A DNA stretch of 64,000 nucleotides from Streptomyces sp. R33 (GCF_041200175.1 NZ_CP165727.1:8054001-8118000), one strand, 5' to 3'; positions 11,792-21,040 are shown, counted from the first letter of the stretch. Made by a program: numbers and translations. The notes: generated by a model from the sequence alone, not told the origin.

Positions 11792-14215
11792 GTGAGCACC
11801 CCCGACACACAGTGGCACGGCGATGCGCGGGCACCGGAATCGCTCACCGAGGGGCCTTGCCGCAAGGTGGTCCCGCACCAGGCCCCGACTCCCTTGGGAC
11901 GGCTCGTCGCCACCGTCGAACGGCTGCGGGGCGAGGTGCAGGCGGCGCACGCGGCCGCGGACGGCAGGGCCCTGGTCGAACTGGCCAAGGGCATCCTGAT
12001 CGGACAACTGAGCTGCACCCCCGCCGCGGCGGCACGCCAGCTGGACGAGCTCTCCCGCGAGACCGGGCTGTCCACGCTCGACCTCGCCGCGGACATCGTC
12101 AACCAGGCCGCCCGCGACCACGTCAGCGAGGTCGCCGCCGAGTTCGTCGAGCGCACCGGCACGCTCGGCCCGGCCAAGCCGTCCACCAGGGTGGCGGTCC
12201 GGCTGCGCACCGCCGAGAGCGGCATGCTGGCCGCCGCCGACGACACCCAGGCGGTGGCCGAATCCCTCCTGACGAACGCGCTCAAGCCCTTGGGGGCGAT
12301 CGCCGTCGCCGTGTGGACCGCGGCGCCCGACGGATCCCTCGCCCTGGCCGGGTACGCCGGGTTCCCGCCCGGGGAAGGCGCCCGCTGGCGCCACGTCCCC
12401 CCTGGCGTCTCCACCGTCGCCCGCCTCGCGCTGCGCGAGCGCCGACTGGTCACCCTCGCCCGCCTGCAACGCGAAGGGCTCCCCTCGATCGCGCACCTGC
12501 ACTGGCCCGACGGCGGACGGATGGCCGTACCGGCCGGGACGGGCGGGCGCATCCACGGCGTTCTCGAAATCTGCTGGCCGCAACCCCTGGCGCCGCAGCC
12601 CCCGCAGATCGAGCGCCAGGTCGAGGCCCTCGCCGAACTCTGCGCCCGCACCATGGACACCTCACCCCCGGGCGAAACCGAACTCCCCGAAGCCGTGCTC
12701 CCGGACGTCTCGGAGCTGACCGACCTCGCCGAGGGACTGCACGACCCCGCCGTCATCCTCACCCCCGTGCTCGATCCCGAGGGACGGCTGACCGACTTCC
12801 GCATCCGCCATGCCAGCAGCCGCTTCGTCGACCCCGCCGGACGGCAGCGCTCCGACGTGAACGGCGCCCTGCTGCTGGAGGCCTATCCGATGGCCGCCGG
12901 CGAGAACGGGCTGTTCGACATCATCGAGCGCGTGCACGCCACCGGCGAACCCTTCAGGGCCGAACGCATGAGCCTGACCGCGCTCGTCGACCAGATCCCG
13001 CTGACCTCGGTCGCGGACATCAGCGTCAGCCGGCACGGCGCGGCCGTCCTGCTGATCTGGCGGATCGAGGACGAGACGGCACGACTGGCCGACCTCCTCC
13101 AGCACGCCCAGCGCCTGGGCCGGATCGGCGGCTTCGAGGAGAACCTCGTCACGGGTGAGACCACCTGGAACGCCCAGCTGTACGCGCTGCACGGCCTGCC
13201 GGCGGGGGCCCCGCCCGTACCGCTGCGGGAACTGCCCGGCTACGCCCACCCCGACGACTCCGCCGCATTGGCGACCTTCCTGCGGGCCGTGCTGCGCTAC
13301 CGCCGCCCCGCATCCGTCGATCTCCGCCTGCGCAGGTCCGACGGGATCACCCGCCACATCCGCGTCGTCGCCGAGCCCGTCCTCGACGCCCACCGGCGCC
13401 TGCACGCCGTCCGCGGCGCCTACCAGGACATCTCCGCCCAGCACTGGACCGAAGTCGCCCTGGCCGCGACCCGGGACCAACTCGCCCACACCGCGGCCGA
13501 GTCCGCCGAACGCAACCGCCTCACCCTCCAGCTCCAGCACGCCATCATGCCCCCGACCCCGCCGGCCATCGAAGCCCCTGGCCTGCGCGTGGCCGTCCGC
13601 TACCGGCCCGCGGAGTCCGAGTCGCTCGTCGGCGGCGACTGGTACGACACCGTGGTCCTTCCCTCCGGGCTGATCATGCTCTCCGTGGGAGACGTCGCCG
13701 GACACGGCATCGAGGCCGCCACCGGCATGGTCGTCCTGCGCAACGCCCTGCGCGGCCTGGCCGTGACCGGCGCGGGCCCCGCCCAGCTGCTGTCCTGGCT
13801 CAACACGGTCACCCACCACCTGGCGAAGCACGTGACGGCCACCGCGGTCTGCGGGCTCTTCGACCCCCGAACCCGGGTGATGCGCTGGGCGCGCGCCGGG
13901 CACCTGCCGCCCGTGCTCGTCCGAGGCGGCGAGCCCGAGGCCTTCCCGCTCATCGAGGGCCTGCTCCTCGGAGCGCTGCCGGACGTCACGTACATCGAAA
14001 GGGAGGTCCAGCTGGAACCGGACGACACCCTGCTGATGTTCACGGACGGGCTGGTGGAGAGGCGGGACTCCTCGGTGGAGGACTCCCTGGGCCATCTCGT
14101 GAGCGCGGCGGCCTCCGTGGACGGAGACCTGGACCACCGGTTGGACCGCCTCCTCGCCGAAAGCCGCTCCGACACGGACGACGACACCTGCGTCATCGGA
14201 ATCCAGGTCGGCTGA
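11792..14215 (+). CDS. SpoIIE-family PP2C phosphatase with ANTAR, GAF and PAS domains
   Basis: An 807-residue protein. From the N-terminus it has an ANTAR-type helical module (ALVELAKGILIGQLSC, TPAAAARQLDELSRETG; residues 35-110), a GAF-like domain (150-285), a PAS-like sensor (300-430), a second PAS-like domain (440-560) and a C-terminal SpoIIE/RsbU-type PP2C phosphatase with SLVGGDWYDTV, GDVAGHGIEAA and the final DDDTCVIGIQV. Such phosphatases dephosphorylate STAS antagonists and release sigma factors. I start at GTG 11792, which has AAGGAG 11 bp upstream. It lies 88 bp after the hybrid kinase. An RNA-binding-type ANTAR module on a PP2C phosphatase probably acts here in signalling or dimerisation. 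Confidence 0.88.
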   Translation: MSTPDTQWHGDARAPESLTEGPCRKVVPHQAPTPLGRLVATVERLRGEVQAAHAAADGRALVELAKGILIGQLSCTPAAAARQLDELSRETGLSTLDLAADIVNQAARDHVSEVAAEFVERTGTLGPAKPSTRVAVRLRTAESGMLAAADDTQAVAESLLTNALKPLGAIAVAVWTAAPDGSLALAGYAGFPPGEGARWRHVPPGVSTVARLALRERRLVTLARLQREGLPSIAHLHWPDGGRMAVPAGTGGRIHGVLEICWPQPLAPQPPQIERQVEALAELCARTMDTSPPGETELPEAVLPDVSELTDLAEGLHDPAVILTPVLDPEGRLTDFRIRHASSRFVDPAGRQRSDVNGALLLEAYPMAAGENGLFDIIERVHATGEPFRAERMSLTALVDQIPLTSVADISVSRHGAAVLLIWRIEDETARLADLLQHAQRLGRIGGFEENLVTGETTWNAQLYALHGLPAGAPPVPLRELPGYAHPDDSAALATFLRAVLRYRRPASVDLRLRRSDGITRHIRVVAEPVLDAHRRLHAVRGAYQDISAQHWTEVALAATRDQLAHTAAESAERNRLTLQLQHAIMPPTPPAIEAPGLRVAVRYRPAESESLVGGDWYDTVVLPSGLIMLSVGDVAGHGIEAATGMVVLRNALRGLAVTGAGPAQLLSWLNTVTHHLAKHVTATAVCGLFDPRTRVMRWARAGHLPPVLVRGGEPEAFPLIEGLLLGALPDVTYIEREVQLEPDDTLLMFTDGLVERRDSSVEDSLGHLVSAAASVDGDLDHRLDRLLAESRSDTDDDTCVIGIQVG

Positions 14216-14217
14216 CA

Positions 14218-14237
14218 CCGCCGACCGGCCCCGGCGG
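14218..14237. terminator. Short GC hairpin between convergent genes
   Basis: A 6-bp perfect inverted repeat (CCGCCG / CGGCGG) with an 8-base loop lies in the 25-bp gap between the SpoIIE phosphatase and the convergent PAP2 gene. There is no T-tract, as is usual in Streptomyces. Confidence 0.35.
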
Positions 14238-14240
14238 GCA

Positions 14241-14999
14241 TCACCGCTGCGTCGTGCCTGCCGGGGGCTCGGGATCGGCCGTCACGATCTCGGGCTCCAA
14301 GCCCTGGGCGGGCGTGGTGCGGGGCCGGCCGATGTCGCTGCGCCACGCCTCGAAGGCGAAGGCGGTGGCGGTGACCACCGCGAGGCCGAGCAGCCAGCCT
14401 CCGACCACGTCGCTCACCCAGTGCACGCCGAGCGCGACCCGCGTGAAGCCGACGCCGATCACCGAGGCCGCAGCGAGGACCCACGGCAGCGGCCGCCAGG
14501 CCCGCGGGACCAGCGGTATCAGCACCAGCAGCAGCACGGCGCAGGACGTGGTGGCCGTCATGGCGTGCCCGGAGGGAAAGGAGAACCCGGGCGCGTGGGC
14601 GACGGGATCGGGCAGGTGCGGGCGGGCGCGCTCGACCGCGTTCTTCGCCAGCAAGCCGACGAGCCCCCCGACCGTCGCCGTGCACGCCGCCCACGCGGCC
14701 AGCCGCAGCGCCCGCCGCCACAGCAGCCACACCACCACCGCGGCCACCAGCAGACGCATGGTCAACGGCCCCCAGACGACCTGCGTGAGGAACTCCAGCA
14801 CCCGCACCCAGGCGGGATGGCCGAGTACGGAACGGTGCAGCCGCTCGGCGGCGCCCTGGTCGAGCCGGTGCAGCGGAGCCCACCGGGACTCCACCAGAAC
14901 CAGTGCGAGGGAGAACGGCACGGCTGCCAGGGCGGTGGCGGCCGACGTGACCGTCAGCCGCGCCCCGAACCGGGCATCGGGCCCGCCGCGGCGGTTCAT
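14241..14999 (-). CDS. PAP2-family membrane phosphatase
   Basis: A 252-residue phosphatidic-acid-phosphatase-type enzyme. The three-part catalytic signature is present: KNAVERARPHLP, FPSGHAMTATT and the later R-x5-H-x3-D motif in RVALGVHWVSDVVGG. At least five hydrophobic segments place it in the cell membrane with the active site outside. Likely substrates are lipid phosphates such as undecaprenyl pyrophosphate. The ATG at 14999 overlaps the upstream YihY stop as ATGA, so the pair is translationally coupled; the frame stays open further upstream but that reading is an artefact. Confidence 0.88.
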   Translation of the reverse strand: MNRRGGPDARFGARLTVTSAATALAAVPFSLALVLVESRWAPLHRLDQGAAERLHRSVLGHPAWVRVLEFLTQVVWGPLTMRLLVAAVVVWLLWRRALRLAAWAACTATVGGLVGLLAKNAVERARPHLPDPVAHAPGFSFPSGHAMTATTSCAVLLLVLIPLVPRAWRPLPWVLAAASVIGVGFTRVALGVHWVSDVVGGWLLGLAVVTATAFAFEAWRSDIGRPRTTPAQGLEPEIVTADPEPPAGTTQR

Positions 15000-15976
15000 A
15001 CCCCGGGATCCTCCGTGACCGGGCCAGCCACCCCCGCCCGTACGGCCTCGAGCTGAGCGGCGAAGGACAGGCCGAGGAAGAGGGCGAGCGAGGTCAGGTA
15101 CGACCACAGCAACAGCGCCATGAACGCGCTGAGCGGCCCGTACACGGTGGTGAAGGAACTGCTCGCCCCGACGTACAGGCTCAGCCCCCACGTCGCGCCG
15201 AGCCACAGCACCAGGTAGACGCCGGCGCCGAAGGCCAGCCAGGTGTACCCCGGCTGCGTACGCCGGGGCGAGCGGCGGAAAACGGCGCTGGTGGCGACCA
15301 CGGCCAGCAGGATCCCGACGGGCCAGCGCAGGACGTCCCACACCTGGTGCGCGCCCGCGCCGAGATGGTACGTCTCCGTCATCGCGAGGCCGAGGTCGGA
15401 GCCGAGGACGGTGACCGAGAAGGCGAGCCCCAGGGGCAGCCCGGCCACCAGCGCCATGACCAGGCCGCGGGTGTACTTGTGGAGGAAGGGGCGGTCGCGC
15501 TCCACGCCGTAGATGCGGTTCGCGCCTCGCTCCACCTGGCACATGCCGGTCGTGACGTTGGCGATGGAGAACAGCAGGCCGAGCCACAGGGCCGCCTCGC
15601 CGCCGTCCCCGGCCTGGCGGCGGCTCTCGCGCAGGGCGTCGTCCACGACGTCCTGGCTGGGGCCGCTGACGATCCGGCTGATCGTCAGCTCGGCCATGCG
15701 CCCGATGTCCTCGGTGTGCAGCACTCCGGACAGACCGATGAGCGCGATGGCGAGCGGCAGGATCGACAGGACCGTCTGCAGGGCCAGGGCCCGGGAGTGG
15801 CTGAACCCGTCGGCGTAGCGGAACCGGATGAAGGAGTCCCGTACGAGGTTCCAGCCGCCGTGGCGGCGCAGCGCGGCCCATGCCTCCTCACCGGAGAGGC
15901 CCTCGCCCTCCCCGTGCGACTCGGCTTCGGCCGCCTCGACTTCGCTGCGTGGCGGTACCCGTGTGGCGGTGCCCAT
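14996..15976 (-). CDS. YihY/BrkB-family inner membrane protein
   Basis: A 326-residue multi-spanning membrane protein of the YihY/virulence factor BrkB family (once called RNase BN). Family features include the early RYADGFSHSRALALQTVLSILPLAI segment (given here only in outline), the mid-protein FSIANVTTGMCQVERGANRIYGV region and about six hydrophobic helices. The transport or structural role of this family is unsettled. The acidic, soluble N-terminus is about 35 residues long. The start has a GGAGGA ribosome site. It is coupled to the downstream PAP2 gene and lies 44 bp after the PAP2-kinase fusion, implying a three-gene membrane-lipid operon. Confidence 0.87.
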   Translation of the reverse strand: MGTATRVPPRSEVEAAEAESHGEGEGLSGEEAWAALRRHGGWNLVRDSFIRFRYADGFSHSRALALQTVLSILPLAIALIGLSGVLHTEDIGRMAELTISRIVSGPSQDVVDDALRESRRQAGDGGEAALWLGLLFSIANVTTGMCQVERGANRIYGVERDRPFLHKYTRGLVMALVAGLPLGLAFSVTVLGSDLGLAMTETYHLGAGAHQVWDVLRWPVGILLAVVATSAVFRRSPRRTQPGYTWLAFGAGVYLVLWLGATWGLSLYVGASSSFTTVYGPLSAFMALLLWSYLTSLALFLGLSFAAQLEAVRAGVAGPVTEDPGV

Positions 15977-16020
15977 GACCGTTCCTCCCGTTCCCCTGTA
16001 TTCCGCGCGAACGCGCCGGT

Positions 16021-17781
16021 TCAGTCCCCGGCGGTGAGGGCCGCCGCCCCCTGCGCCCCGTCCGTCACCGGCTCGTCCGGCGTGCCGCTGCGCGCGGGCA
16101 CGGGCAGGTATACGCGGAGCGCCCCCGGCTCGACCTCTACGGTCATCCGCCTACCGGCCGGGAACGCGTCACCGTCGAGCTCCCGCGGCTGAGCACGGGC
16201 GAAGCCGAGCTCGATCCGTGCCGCACTGAAGTACTCCAGCGCGCCGCGTGCCGCTCGCCGCCCGGATCCGCCCGGCGCCGGCCGAGCCCGTCCGCCCCTG
16301 GTGCCGGAGGCGAGGTGCCCGACCGCCGCGAGCCACCCCCCGGCCCCGCGGGGGTCGAGCAGCACCACCTCCAGCCGGCCGCTGTCGGGCCGCGCGTCCG
16401 GGAGGAGCGGCAGGCCGCCTTGCAGCGAGCCGACGTTGCCGATGACGACCATGCGGGCCCGCCGTTCCAGCGGGGCGGCCCCGTCGAGCCGGATCGACAG
16501 CCGCATCCGGGGATCGCGCAGATGACGCAGGGCCGAGACGACGTACGCGGCCCAGCCCAGGCGCTCCTTGAGCCGTGCCGAGGCGTCCCGGACCACGGCC
16601 GCGTCGAAACCGGCACCCGCCATGACCACGAACCGTGTCGGCGTGAAGCCGTCGCCGTCGACCCGGCCCACGTCGAGCCCGACGGCCTCTCCGGACAGGG
16701 CCTCGTGCAGGGCGGCCGTGGGATCGGTGGGCAGCCGCAGGTTGCGGGCCAGGAGGTTGCCGGTACCGCAGGGCACGATCGCCAGGGGGATCCCGGTGCC
16801 GGCCATGACGTCGGCGCAGGCCCGTACCGTGCCGTCCCCTCCGCAGACCACCACCAGGGAGGCGTCAGCCTCGGCCGTGCGCACGGCCAGCGCGCCGCAC
16901 GGCTCTTCGACGGAGGTCTGCTCCCACACCTGGTCCGCGTACCCGTGGCCGCGCAGCACGGCCCGCACCCGTGCAGCCGTCTCTCGGCCGCACGCGTGCG
17001 GATGGCGGACCACCACGACCCGGCCCCGCGCCCCGGACGGTGTTCCGCCCCCACCACCCCCACCGCCCCCGCCCGACCGGGTCGCGGGCGGGCCGCCACG
17101 GGCTGCCGGCCCGGGTGCGGCCCCGGTGGCCGGCAGCAATAGCGCGTACGCCACGACGAGCAGCGTGCAGGCGCCGTTCAGCAGCCCCGCCACCACGTCC
17201 GAGGGGTGATGCATGCCCCGGTAGACCCGGGAGCCGGCTACGGCCAGGGGGAGCAGGAGCAGCACGCCCACCACGACGTTGCGCCGGGCACCGCGCAGTC
17301 GCCCCGCCGCGAGCACGGCCAGACCCCCGAAGAGCGCCACGGAGGCCCCTACGTGCCCGGAGGGGAAACTGGACGTCGGCGGCGCCCCGTCCAGGTGGGG
17401 GACATCGGGCCTGGGCCGCTCCACCACGAGCGTGACGAGCACGAACACGGCGGACTGCGCGGCCACGGAGACCGCGAGGAACACCGCCTCCCGCCACCGG
17501 GGCACGCGGGGCACCCACACCAATGCGACGCAAGCCGCGAGCGTCAGCCCGATCACGCTGCCGGTCCCGGCCAGCACGGACATCACGTCCGAGAGAGCGG
17601 TGGCGGGCACACCGCGCCGGGCCGCCAGGGCGCGGTTGACCCCGTCCTCGGCGGACAGTGGCCACCGGCCCGCGAGGGGCCCGCACACCAGCAGGCCCAA
17701 GCCCGCGACGCACGCCGCTTGCAAGGGCAGCAGCAGGAGAAGACGGCCCGGTCTCGTGTCCGCGTCGTGTGCGTTGCTCAT
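16021..17781 (-). CDS. PAP2 phosphatase - diacylglycerol/lipid kinase fusion protein
   Basis: A 586-residue fusion. Residues 1-245 are a PAP2 membrane phosphatase with VERPRPDVPH, SSFPSGHVG and YRGMHHPSDVV. A polyglycine linker of about ten residues (codons near 17050) joins it to a C-terminal diacylglycerol-kinase-catalytic/LCB5-type domain with VVVCGGDGTVRACADVM and IVPCGTGNLLARNL. Both halves act on lipid phosphates in opposite directions, so the protein may interconvert a lipid and its phosphate at the membrane. The frame extends upstream to a TTG at 17883, but the ATG at 17781 directly before the first hydrophobic helix is more likely. Confidence 0.85.
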   Translation of the reverse strand: MSNAHDADTRPGRLLLLLPLQAACVAGLGLLVCGPLAGRWPLSAEDGVNRALAARRGVPATALSDVMSVLAGTGSVIGLTLAACVALVWVPRVPRWREAVFLAVSVAAQSAVFVLVTLVVERPRPDVPHLDGAPPTSSFPSGHVGASVALFGGLAVLAAGRLRGARRNVVVGVLLLLPLAVAGSRVYRGMHHPSDVVAGLLNGACTLLVVAYALLLPATGAAPGPAARGGPPATRSGGGGGGGGGGTPSGARGRVVVVRHPHACGRETAARVRAVLRGHGYADQVWEQTSVEEPCGALAVRTAEADASLVVVCGGDGTVRACADVMAGTGIPLAIVPCGTGNLLARNLRLPTDPTAALHEALSGEAVGLDVGRVDGDGFTPTRFVVMAGAGFDAAVVRDASARLKERLGWAAYVVSALRHLRDPRMRLSIRLDGAAPLERRARMVVIGNVGSLQGGLPLLPDARPDSGRLEVVLLDPRGAGGWLAAVGHLASGTRGGRARPAPGGSGRRAARGALEYFSAARIELGFARAQPRELDGDAFPAGRRMTVEVEPGALRVYLPVPARSGTPDEPVTDGAQGAAALTAGD

Positions 17782-17923
17782 TGACGGCGTGTTACCCGGC
17801 AGCGCCCGGTCATGCGTCCACCGGCGCCGGAGCCGCTGAGCCCACCGCACCGGCCCTCGTCCGGCCGCCTTCGCCCGCTTCAACCCCGAGATGATCCGGC
17901 GGCATTGGTCACGGCGTCGGGCG

Positions 17924-18601
17924 TCAGGCGGTGCGGATGGCCTTGAGCAGGCGGGCGCAGCGGGTGCTCATCTCCTGGGCGGACTGGTCGGGGTGGGCGA
18001 TCCACCAGCCCATGAGGGAGCTGACGGCGCCCGTCCACACGTGCTTGAGGGCGTCGGCGTCGAGGGGGTCCTCGTTGCCGTGGCCGCGCAGCAGGGCCGC
18101 GGTGCCGGTCGCGGCGAGCCCGTCGATGGCCTCGCGGTGCCGCTGGGCGGCGATGCGCAGTTCGGATCCCGGCGGCAAGGTCCTGTCGTAGAGGACGAAC
18201 CAGGCGTGACGCCGTTCTTCGAGGGCCGTGAAGAGGCCGGTGAGGACGGTGTGGGGGAGCAGCTCCTCGGCAGCGGCGGCCGGGCCGCCGGACATCGCCT
18301 CGTCGATCGCCGTGATGACGCGGGCGGCGATGCGTTCGAGGCAGGCGAGGTAGAGCCCGTCCTTCGAGTCGAAGTAGGCGTAGAGCATCGGCTTCGTCAC
18401 GCCCACCCGCCGGGCGATCGCGGCCATCGACGCGGAGGCGTGTCCGTGCCGGCCGAACTCCTCCGTCGCGGCGGCGAGGATCTGCTCCTCGCGCTCGGCG
18501 CGCGGTACGCCCTTCGTCCCCGCCGGTCTGCCCCTGCGCCTGCCCGGCGGCGAGGTGGTCGACGGGGTGCCCGGTGCGGTGCCGGCGCTTGTGGAGTCCA
18601 T
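17924..18601 (-). CDS. TetR/AcrR-family transcriptional regulator
   Basis: A 225-residue repressor. A basic, Pro/Gly-rich leader (GRRRGRPAGTKG) precedes the TetR helix-turn-helix (ILAAATEEFGRHGHASASM, IARRVGVTKPMLYAYFDSKDGLY). The C-terminal half is a helical ligand-binding domain. The gene diverges from the FAD oxidase gene; 61 bp separate the two starts and contain repeated GTAAATTACC half-sites, so it probably represses both itself and the oxidase. Confidence 0.9.
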   Translation of the reverse strand: MDSTSAGTAPGTPSTTSPPGRRRGRPAGTKGVPRAEREEQILAAATEEFGRHGHASASMAAIARRVGVTKPMLYAYFDSKDGLYLACLERIAARVITAIDEAMSGGPAAAAEELLPHTVLTGLFTALEERRHAWFVLYDRTLPPGSELRIAAQRHREAIDGLAATGTAALLRGHGNEDPLDADALKHVWTGAVSSLMGWWIAHPDQSAQEMSTRCARLLKAIRTA

Positions 18602-18621
18602 GAGCCGAACTATACGGTGGA

Positions 18622-18655
18622 GTAAATTACCAAGCGGTAAATTACCGGAAGGTTA
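18622..18655. promoter_or_regulatory. Probable TetR operator: repeated palindromic GTAAATTACC sites
   Basis: GTAAATTACC occurs at 18622-18631 and 18637-18646 (15-bp period). Two overlapping inverted repeats result: TTACC-N4-GGTAA at 18627-18640 and TTACC-N4-GGTTA at 18642-18655. The site fills the centre of the divergent TetR/oxidase spacer. Confidence 0.65.
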
Positions 18656-18662
18656 TATCGCC

Positions 18663-20306
18663 ATGGCTGCCGAGATCGTACCCGCCGCTCCCCTCGCCGC
18701 GCCCCGACGCCGTCGGTCCTGGTGGGGCTGGGGCACCGACGACAAGGCCCTCCCCGACAGCGAGTGCACCGCCCTCGGCGCGCTCGTCCCCGGTGCGGCC
18801 GACACCCCGCTGCCGGTGCCCGACGTCCGCAGCGTCGATCTGCCGAAGGCCCGGGTCACCCCGCCGTCCTCCCTCGCCCACTTGATGTCCGACACCCCGC
18901 CGGACCGGGCCTCCCACACCTACGGCAAGGCCTACCGCGACGTCGTACGGGCGCTGCGCGGCGAACTCGGGGCGGCTCCGGACCAGGTCGCCTTCCCCCG
19001 CTGCGAACAGGACGTCGTGGACGTCCTGGACTGGGCCGCCGGCGCGGACGTGGTCGTCGTGCCCTACGGAGCGGGCAGTTCGGTGGTCGGAGGAGTGGAG
19101 TACCGCGGGGACCGGCGGCGCGGCGTGGTCTCACTCGACCTCGCCGCCCTGGACCGCGTACTCGACATCGACACGGTCAGCAGGGCGGCACGGATCCAGG
19201 CGGGCGTTCTCGGGCCCGACCTCGAAGCCCAGCTGCGGCCGCACGGGCTGACCCTGCGCCACTTTCCGCAGAGCTTCGAGTTCTCCACCCTCGGCGGCTG
19301 GCTGGCCACCCGGGCCGGCGGCCACTACGCCACGCTCCTCACCCACATCGACGACCTGACCGAGTCGTTGCGCGTGGTCACCCCGGTCGGCGTCAACGAG
19401 TCGCTGCGCGTGCCCGGTTCGGGTGCGGGCCCGTCCCCCGACCGGCTGTTCCTGGGATCGGAGGGCACGCTCGGCGTGATCACCGAGGCATGGATGCGGC
19501 TCCAGGACCGGCCCCGTCACAAGGCGTCCGCCTCGGTCCTGTTCGACGACTTCAAGGCCGCGGCCGGTGCGGTCCGCGCCATCGCACAGTCGGGCCTGCA
19601 CCCGGCCAACTGCCGGCTGCTCGATCCGGGCGAGGCGGCCCTCGCGGGCGTGGCCGGCGGCGGGCGCAGCGTACTCGTCCTCGGGGTGGAGTCCGCGCAC
19701 TTCCCCGTCGCCGACCGGCTCTCCGAACTCGTCGCCCTGGCGCGGGACCACGGCGGTTCGCCGGCGGGGGCGCCGCCCGCGGCCGGCGGTCCCGCCGGCG
19801 GACCCCCGGATGACTCGGCGGCCGGTGCGTGGCGCTCCGCGTTCCTGCGCATGCCCTACCTGCGCGACGGACTCGCGCGGATGAGCGTGATCAGCGAGAC
19901 CTTCGAAACGGCCTGCACGTGGGACCGTGCCGAGGCCCTGTACGAGGCCGTGCACCGGGACCTGGGCGCCGTCGTACGCAAGGTGACCGGCGCCGAAGGG
20001 ATGATCAACTGCCGTTTCACGCACGTCTACCCCGACGGCCCCGCCCCCTACTTCACCGTCATCGCCGCGGCGCGGCGCGGCTCGGAAGTCGCGATGTGGG
20101 ACGAGATCAAGTCCGCCGCGATGGACGTGCTCGGCGCGCACGGAGCGACCGTCACCCACCACCACGCCGTCGGCCGCGACCACCGTCCCGGATACGACCG
20201 GCAGCGCCCCGAGCCGTTCGCCCGGGCGCTGCGGGCCGCGAAACACGCGCTCGACCCGGCAGGCATCCTCAACCCCGGAGTGCTCTTCGACGGGGAGCGG
20301 AGCTGA
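18663..20306 (+). CDS. FAD-binding (VAO-type) oxidase, alkyl-DHAP-synthase-like
   Basis: A 547-residue flavoprotein of the FAD-linked oxidase family. Residues 105-260 form the FAD-binding domain (VVVPYGAGSSVVGGVEY, HFPQSFEFSTLGGWLATRAGGH, LFLGSEGTLGVITEA). The C-terminal cap holds MINCRFTHVYPDGPAPYFT and the histidine cluster THHHAVGRDH typical of alkyldihydroxyacetonephosphate-synthase-like enzymes. Actinobacterial members are often near lipid-metabolism genes, but ether-lipid synthesis is not established for them. ATG 18663 has GGAAGG upstream. It is divergent from the TetR gene and probably under its control. Confidence 0.85.
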   Translation: MAAEIVPAAPLAAPRRRRSWWGWGTDDKALPDSECTALGALVPGAADTPLPVPDVRSVDLPKARVTPPSSLAHLMSDTPPDRASHTYGKAYRDVVRALRGELGAAPDQVAFPRCEQDVVDVLDWAAGADVVVVPYGAGSSVVGGVEYRGDRRRGVVSLDLAALDRVLDIDTVSRAARIQAGVLGPDLEAQLRPHGLTLRHFPQSFEFSTLGGWLATRAGGHYATLLTHIDDLTESLRVVTPVGVNESLRVPGSGAGPSPDRLFLGSEGTLGVITEAWMRLQDRPRHKASASVLFDDFKAAAGAVRAIAQSGLHPANCRLLDPGEAALAGVAGGGRSVLVLGVESAHFPVADRLSELVALARDHGGSPAGAPPAAGGPAGGPPDDSAAGAWRSAFLRMPYLRDGLARMSVISETFETACTWDRAEALYEAVHRDLGAVVRKVTGAEGMINCRFTHVYPDGPAPYFTVIAAARRGSEVAMWDEIKSAAMDVLGAHGATVTHHHAVGRDHRPGYDRQRPEPFARALRAAKHALDPAGILNPGVLFDGERS

Positions 20307-20431
20307 GCCCACGGCGCACCCGCGGGGGCGCGACAACAGGGAGACGGGGGTCACATCGCATGCCTGTCACAAGCCGCCGGGCGGCGGTGTCCAAGAGGTG
20401 TAACCGTCGGACAACGGCAATGGAGCCCACC

Positions 20432-20905
20432 ATGGAAGCACGCCTCAACCCCTTCACCAACCCGGTCCTGGGCAAGGTCTTCAAGCACATCATCGCTGCG
20501 GGCAAGGTGCTCTCGGACTCGACCCTGCCGGCCTCGACGCAGGAACTGGTCAAGCTCCGCGCCAGCCAGATCAACGGCTGCGCCGCCTGCACCGACATGC
20601 ACTTCAAGGACGCCGTACACGCCGGGGAATCCGCGGAGCGCCTCAATCTGGTGGCGGTCTGGCGCGAGGCCACGGTGTTCACCGACGCCGAGCGTGCCGC
20701 GCTGGAGCTGGCGGAGGAGGGCACCCGGATCGCCGACGCGGCCGGCGGCGTCCCGGATGCGGTGTGGGCGAACGCCGCCAAGCACTACGACGAGGACCAG
20801 CTCGGCGCTCTGGTGGGCGTCATCACCGTCATCAACGCCTTCAACCGCGGCAACGTCCTGCTCCAGACGCCCGCCGGCGACTACCGGCCCGGCCAGTACG
20901 CATAA
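20432..20905 (+). CDS. AhpD-like carboxymuconolactone decarboxylase family protein
   Basis: A 157-residue AhpD/CMD-fold protein with the redox motif C-A-A-C-x3-H (CAACTDMHFKDA) that marks peroxidase-coupled AhpD relatives. The C-terminal helices end with VITVINAFNRGNV, also typical. I choose ATG 20432 because GGAG lies 6 bp upstream; a second ATG at 20420 has no clear ribosome site. It probably detoxifies peroxides. It follows the oxidase by 125 bp and faces the ECF42-type sigma gene. Confidence 0.87.
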   Translation: MEARLNPFTNPVLGKVFKHIIAAGKVLSDSTLPASTQELVKLRASQINGCAACTDMHFKDAVHAGESAERLNLVAVWREATVFTDAERAALELAEEGTRIADAAGGVPDAVWANAAKHYDEDQLGALVGVITVINAFNRGNVLLQTPAGDYRPGQYA

Positions 20906-20980
20906 CCAGGAGCCAGCCCGACCCGCGTGCCCATCCGGATGAGTACCGGCTGGAGGGGCACCGGGGCGGGGGAGCGTGCC

Positions 20981-21006
20981 GCGCGCTCCGGAATCCCGGA
21001 ACGCGC
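20981..21006. terminator. GC hairpin between convergent AhpD-like and sigma genes
   Basis: An inverted repeat with arms GCGCGCTCCGG and CCGGAACGCGC (one mismatch) and a 4-base loop lies between two convergent genes. It is a plausible bidirectional terminator. Confidence 0.5.
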
Positions 21007-21040
21007 GGCCCCGGGCGCGGGGCAGGACAGCGACGTGGCG

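Noticed and set aside
17041..17075. C-rich tract in the PAP2-kinase gene as a possible recombination hotspot or phase-variable tract
   Set aside because: It encodes an in-frame glycine linker with mixed codons and interruptions, so slippage is not favoured and no frame damage is seen.
17782..17883. N-terminal extension of the PAP2-kinase fusion to a TTG start
   Set aside because: Basic extension with a rare start codon; ATG 17781 directly precedes the first hydrophobic segment.
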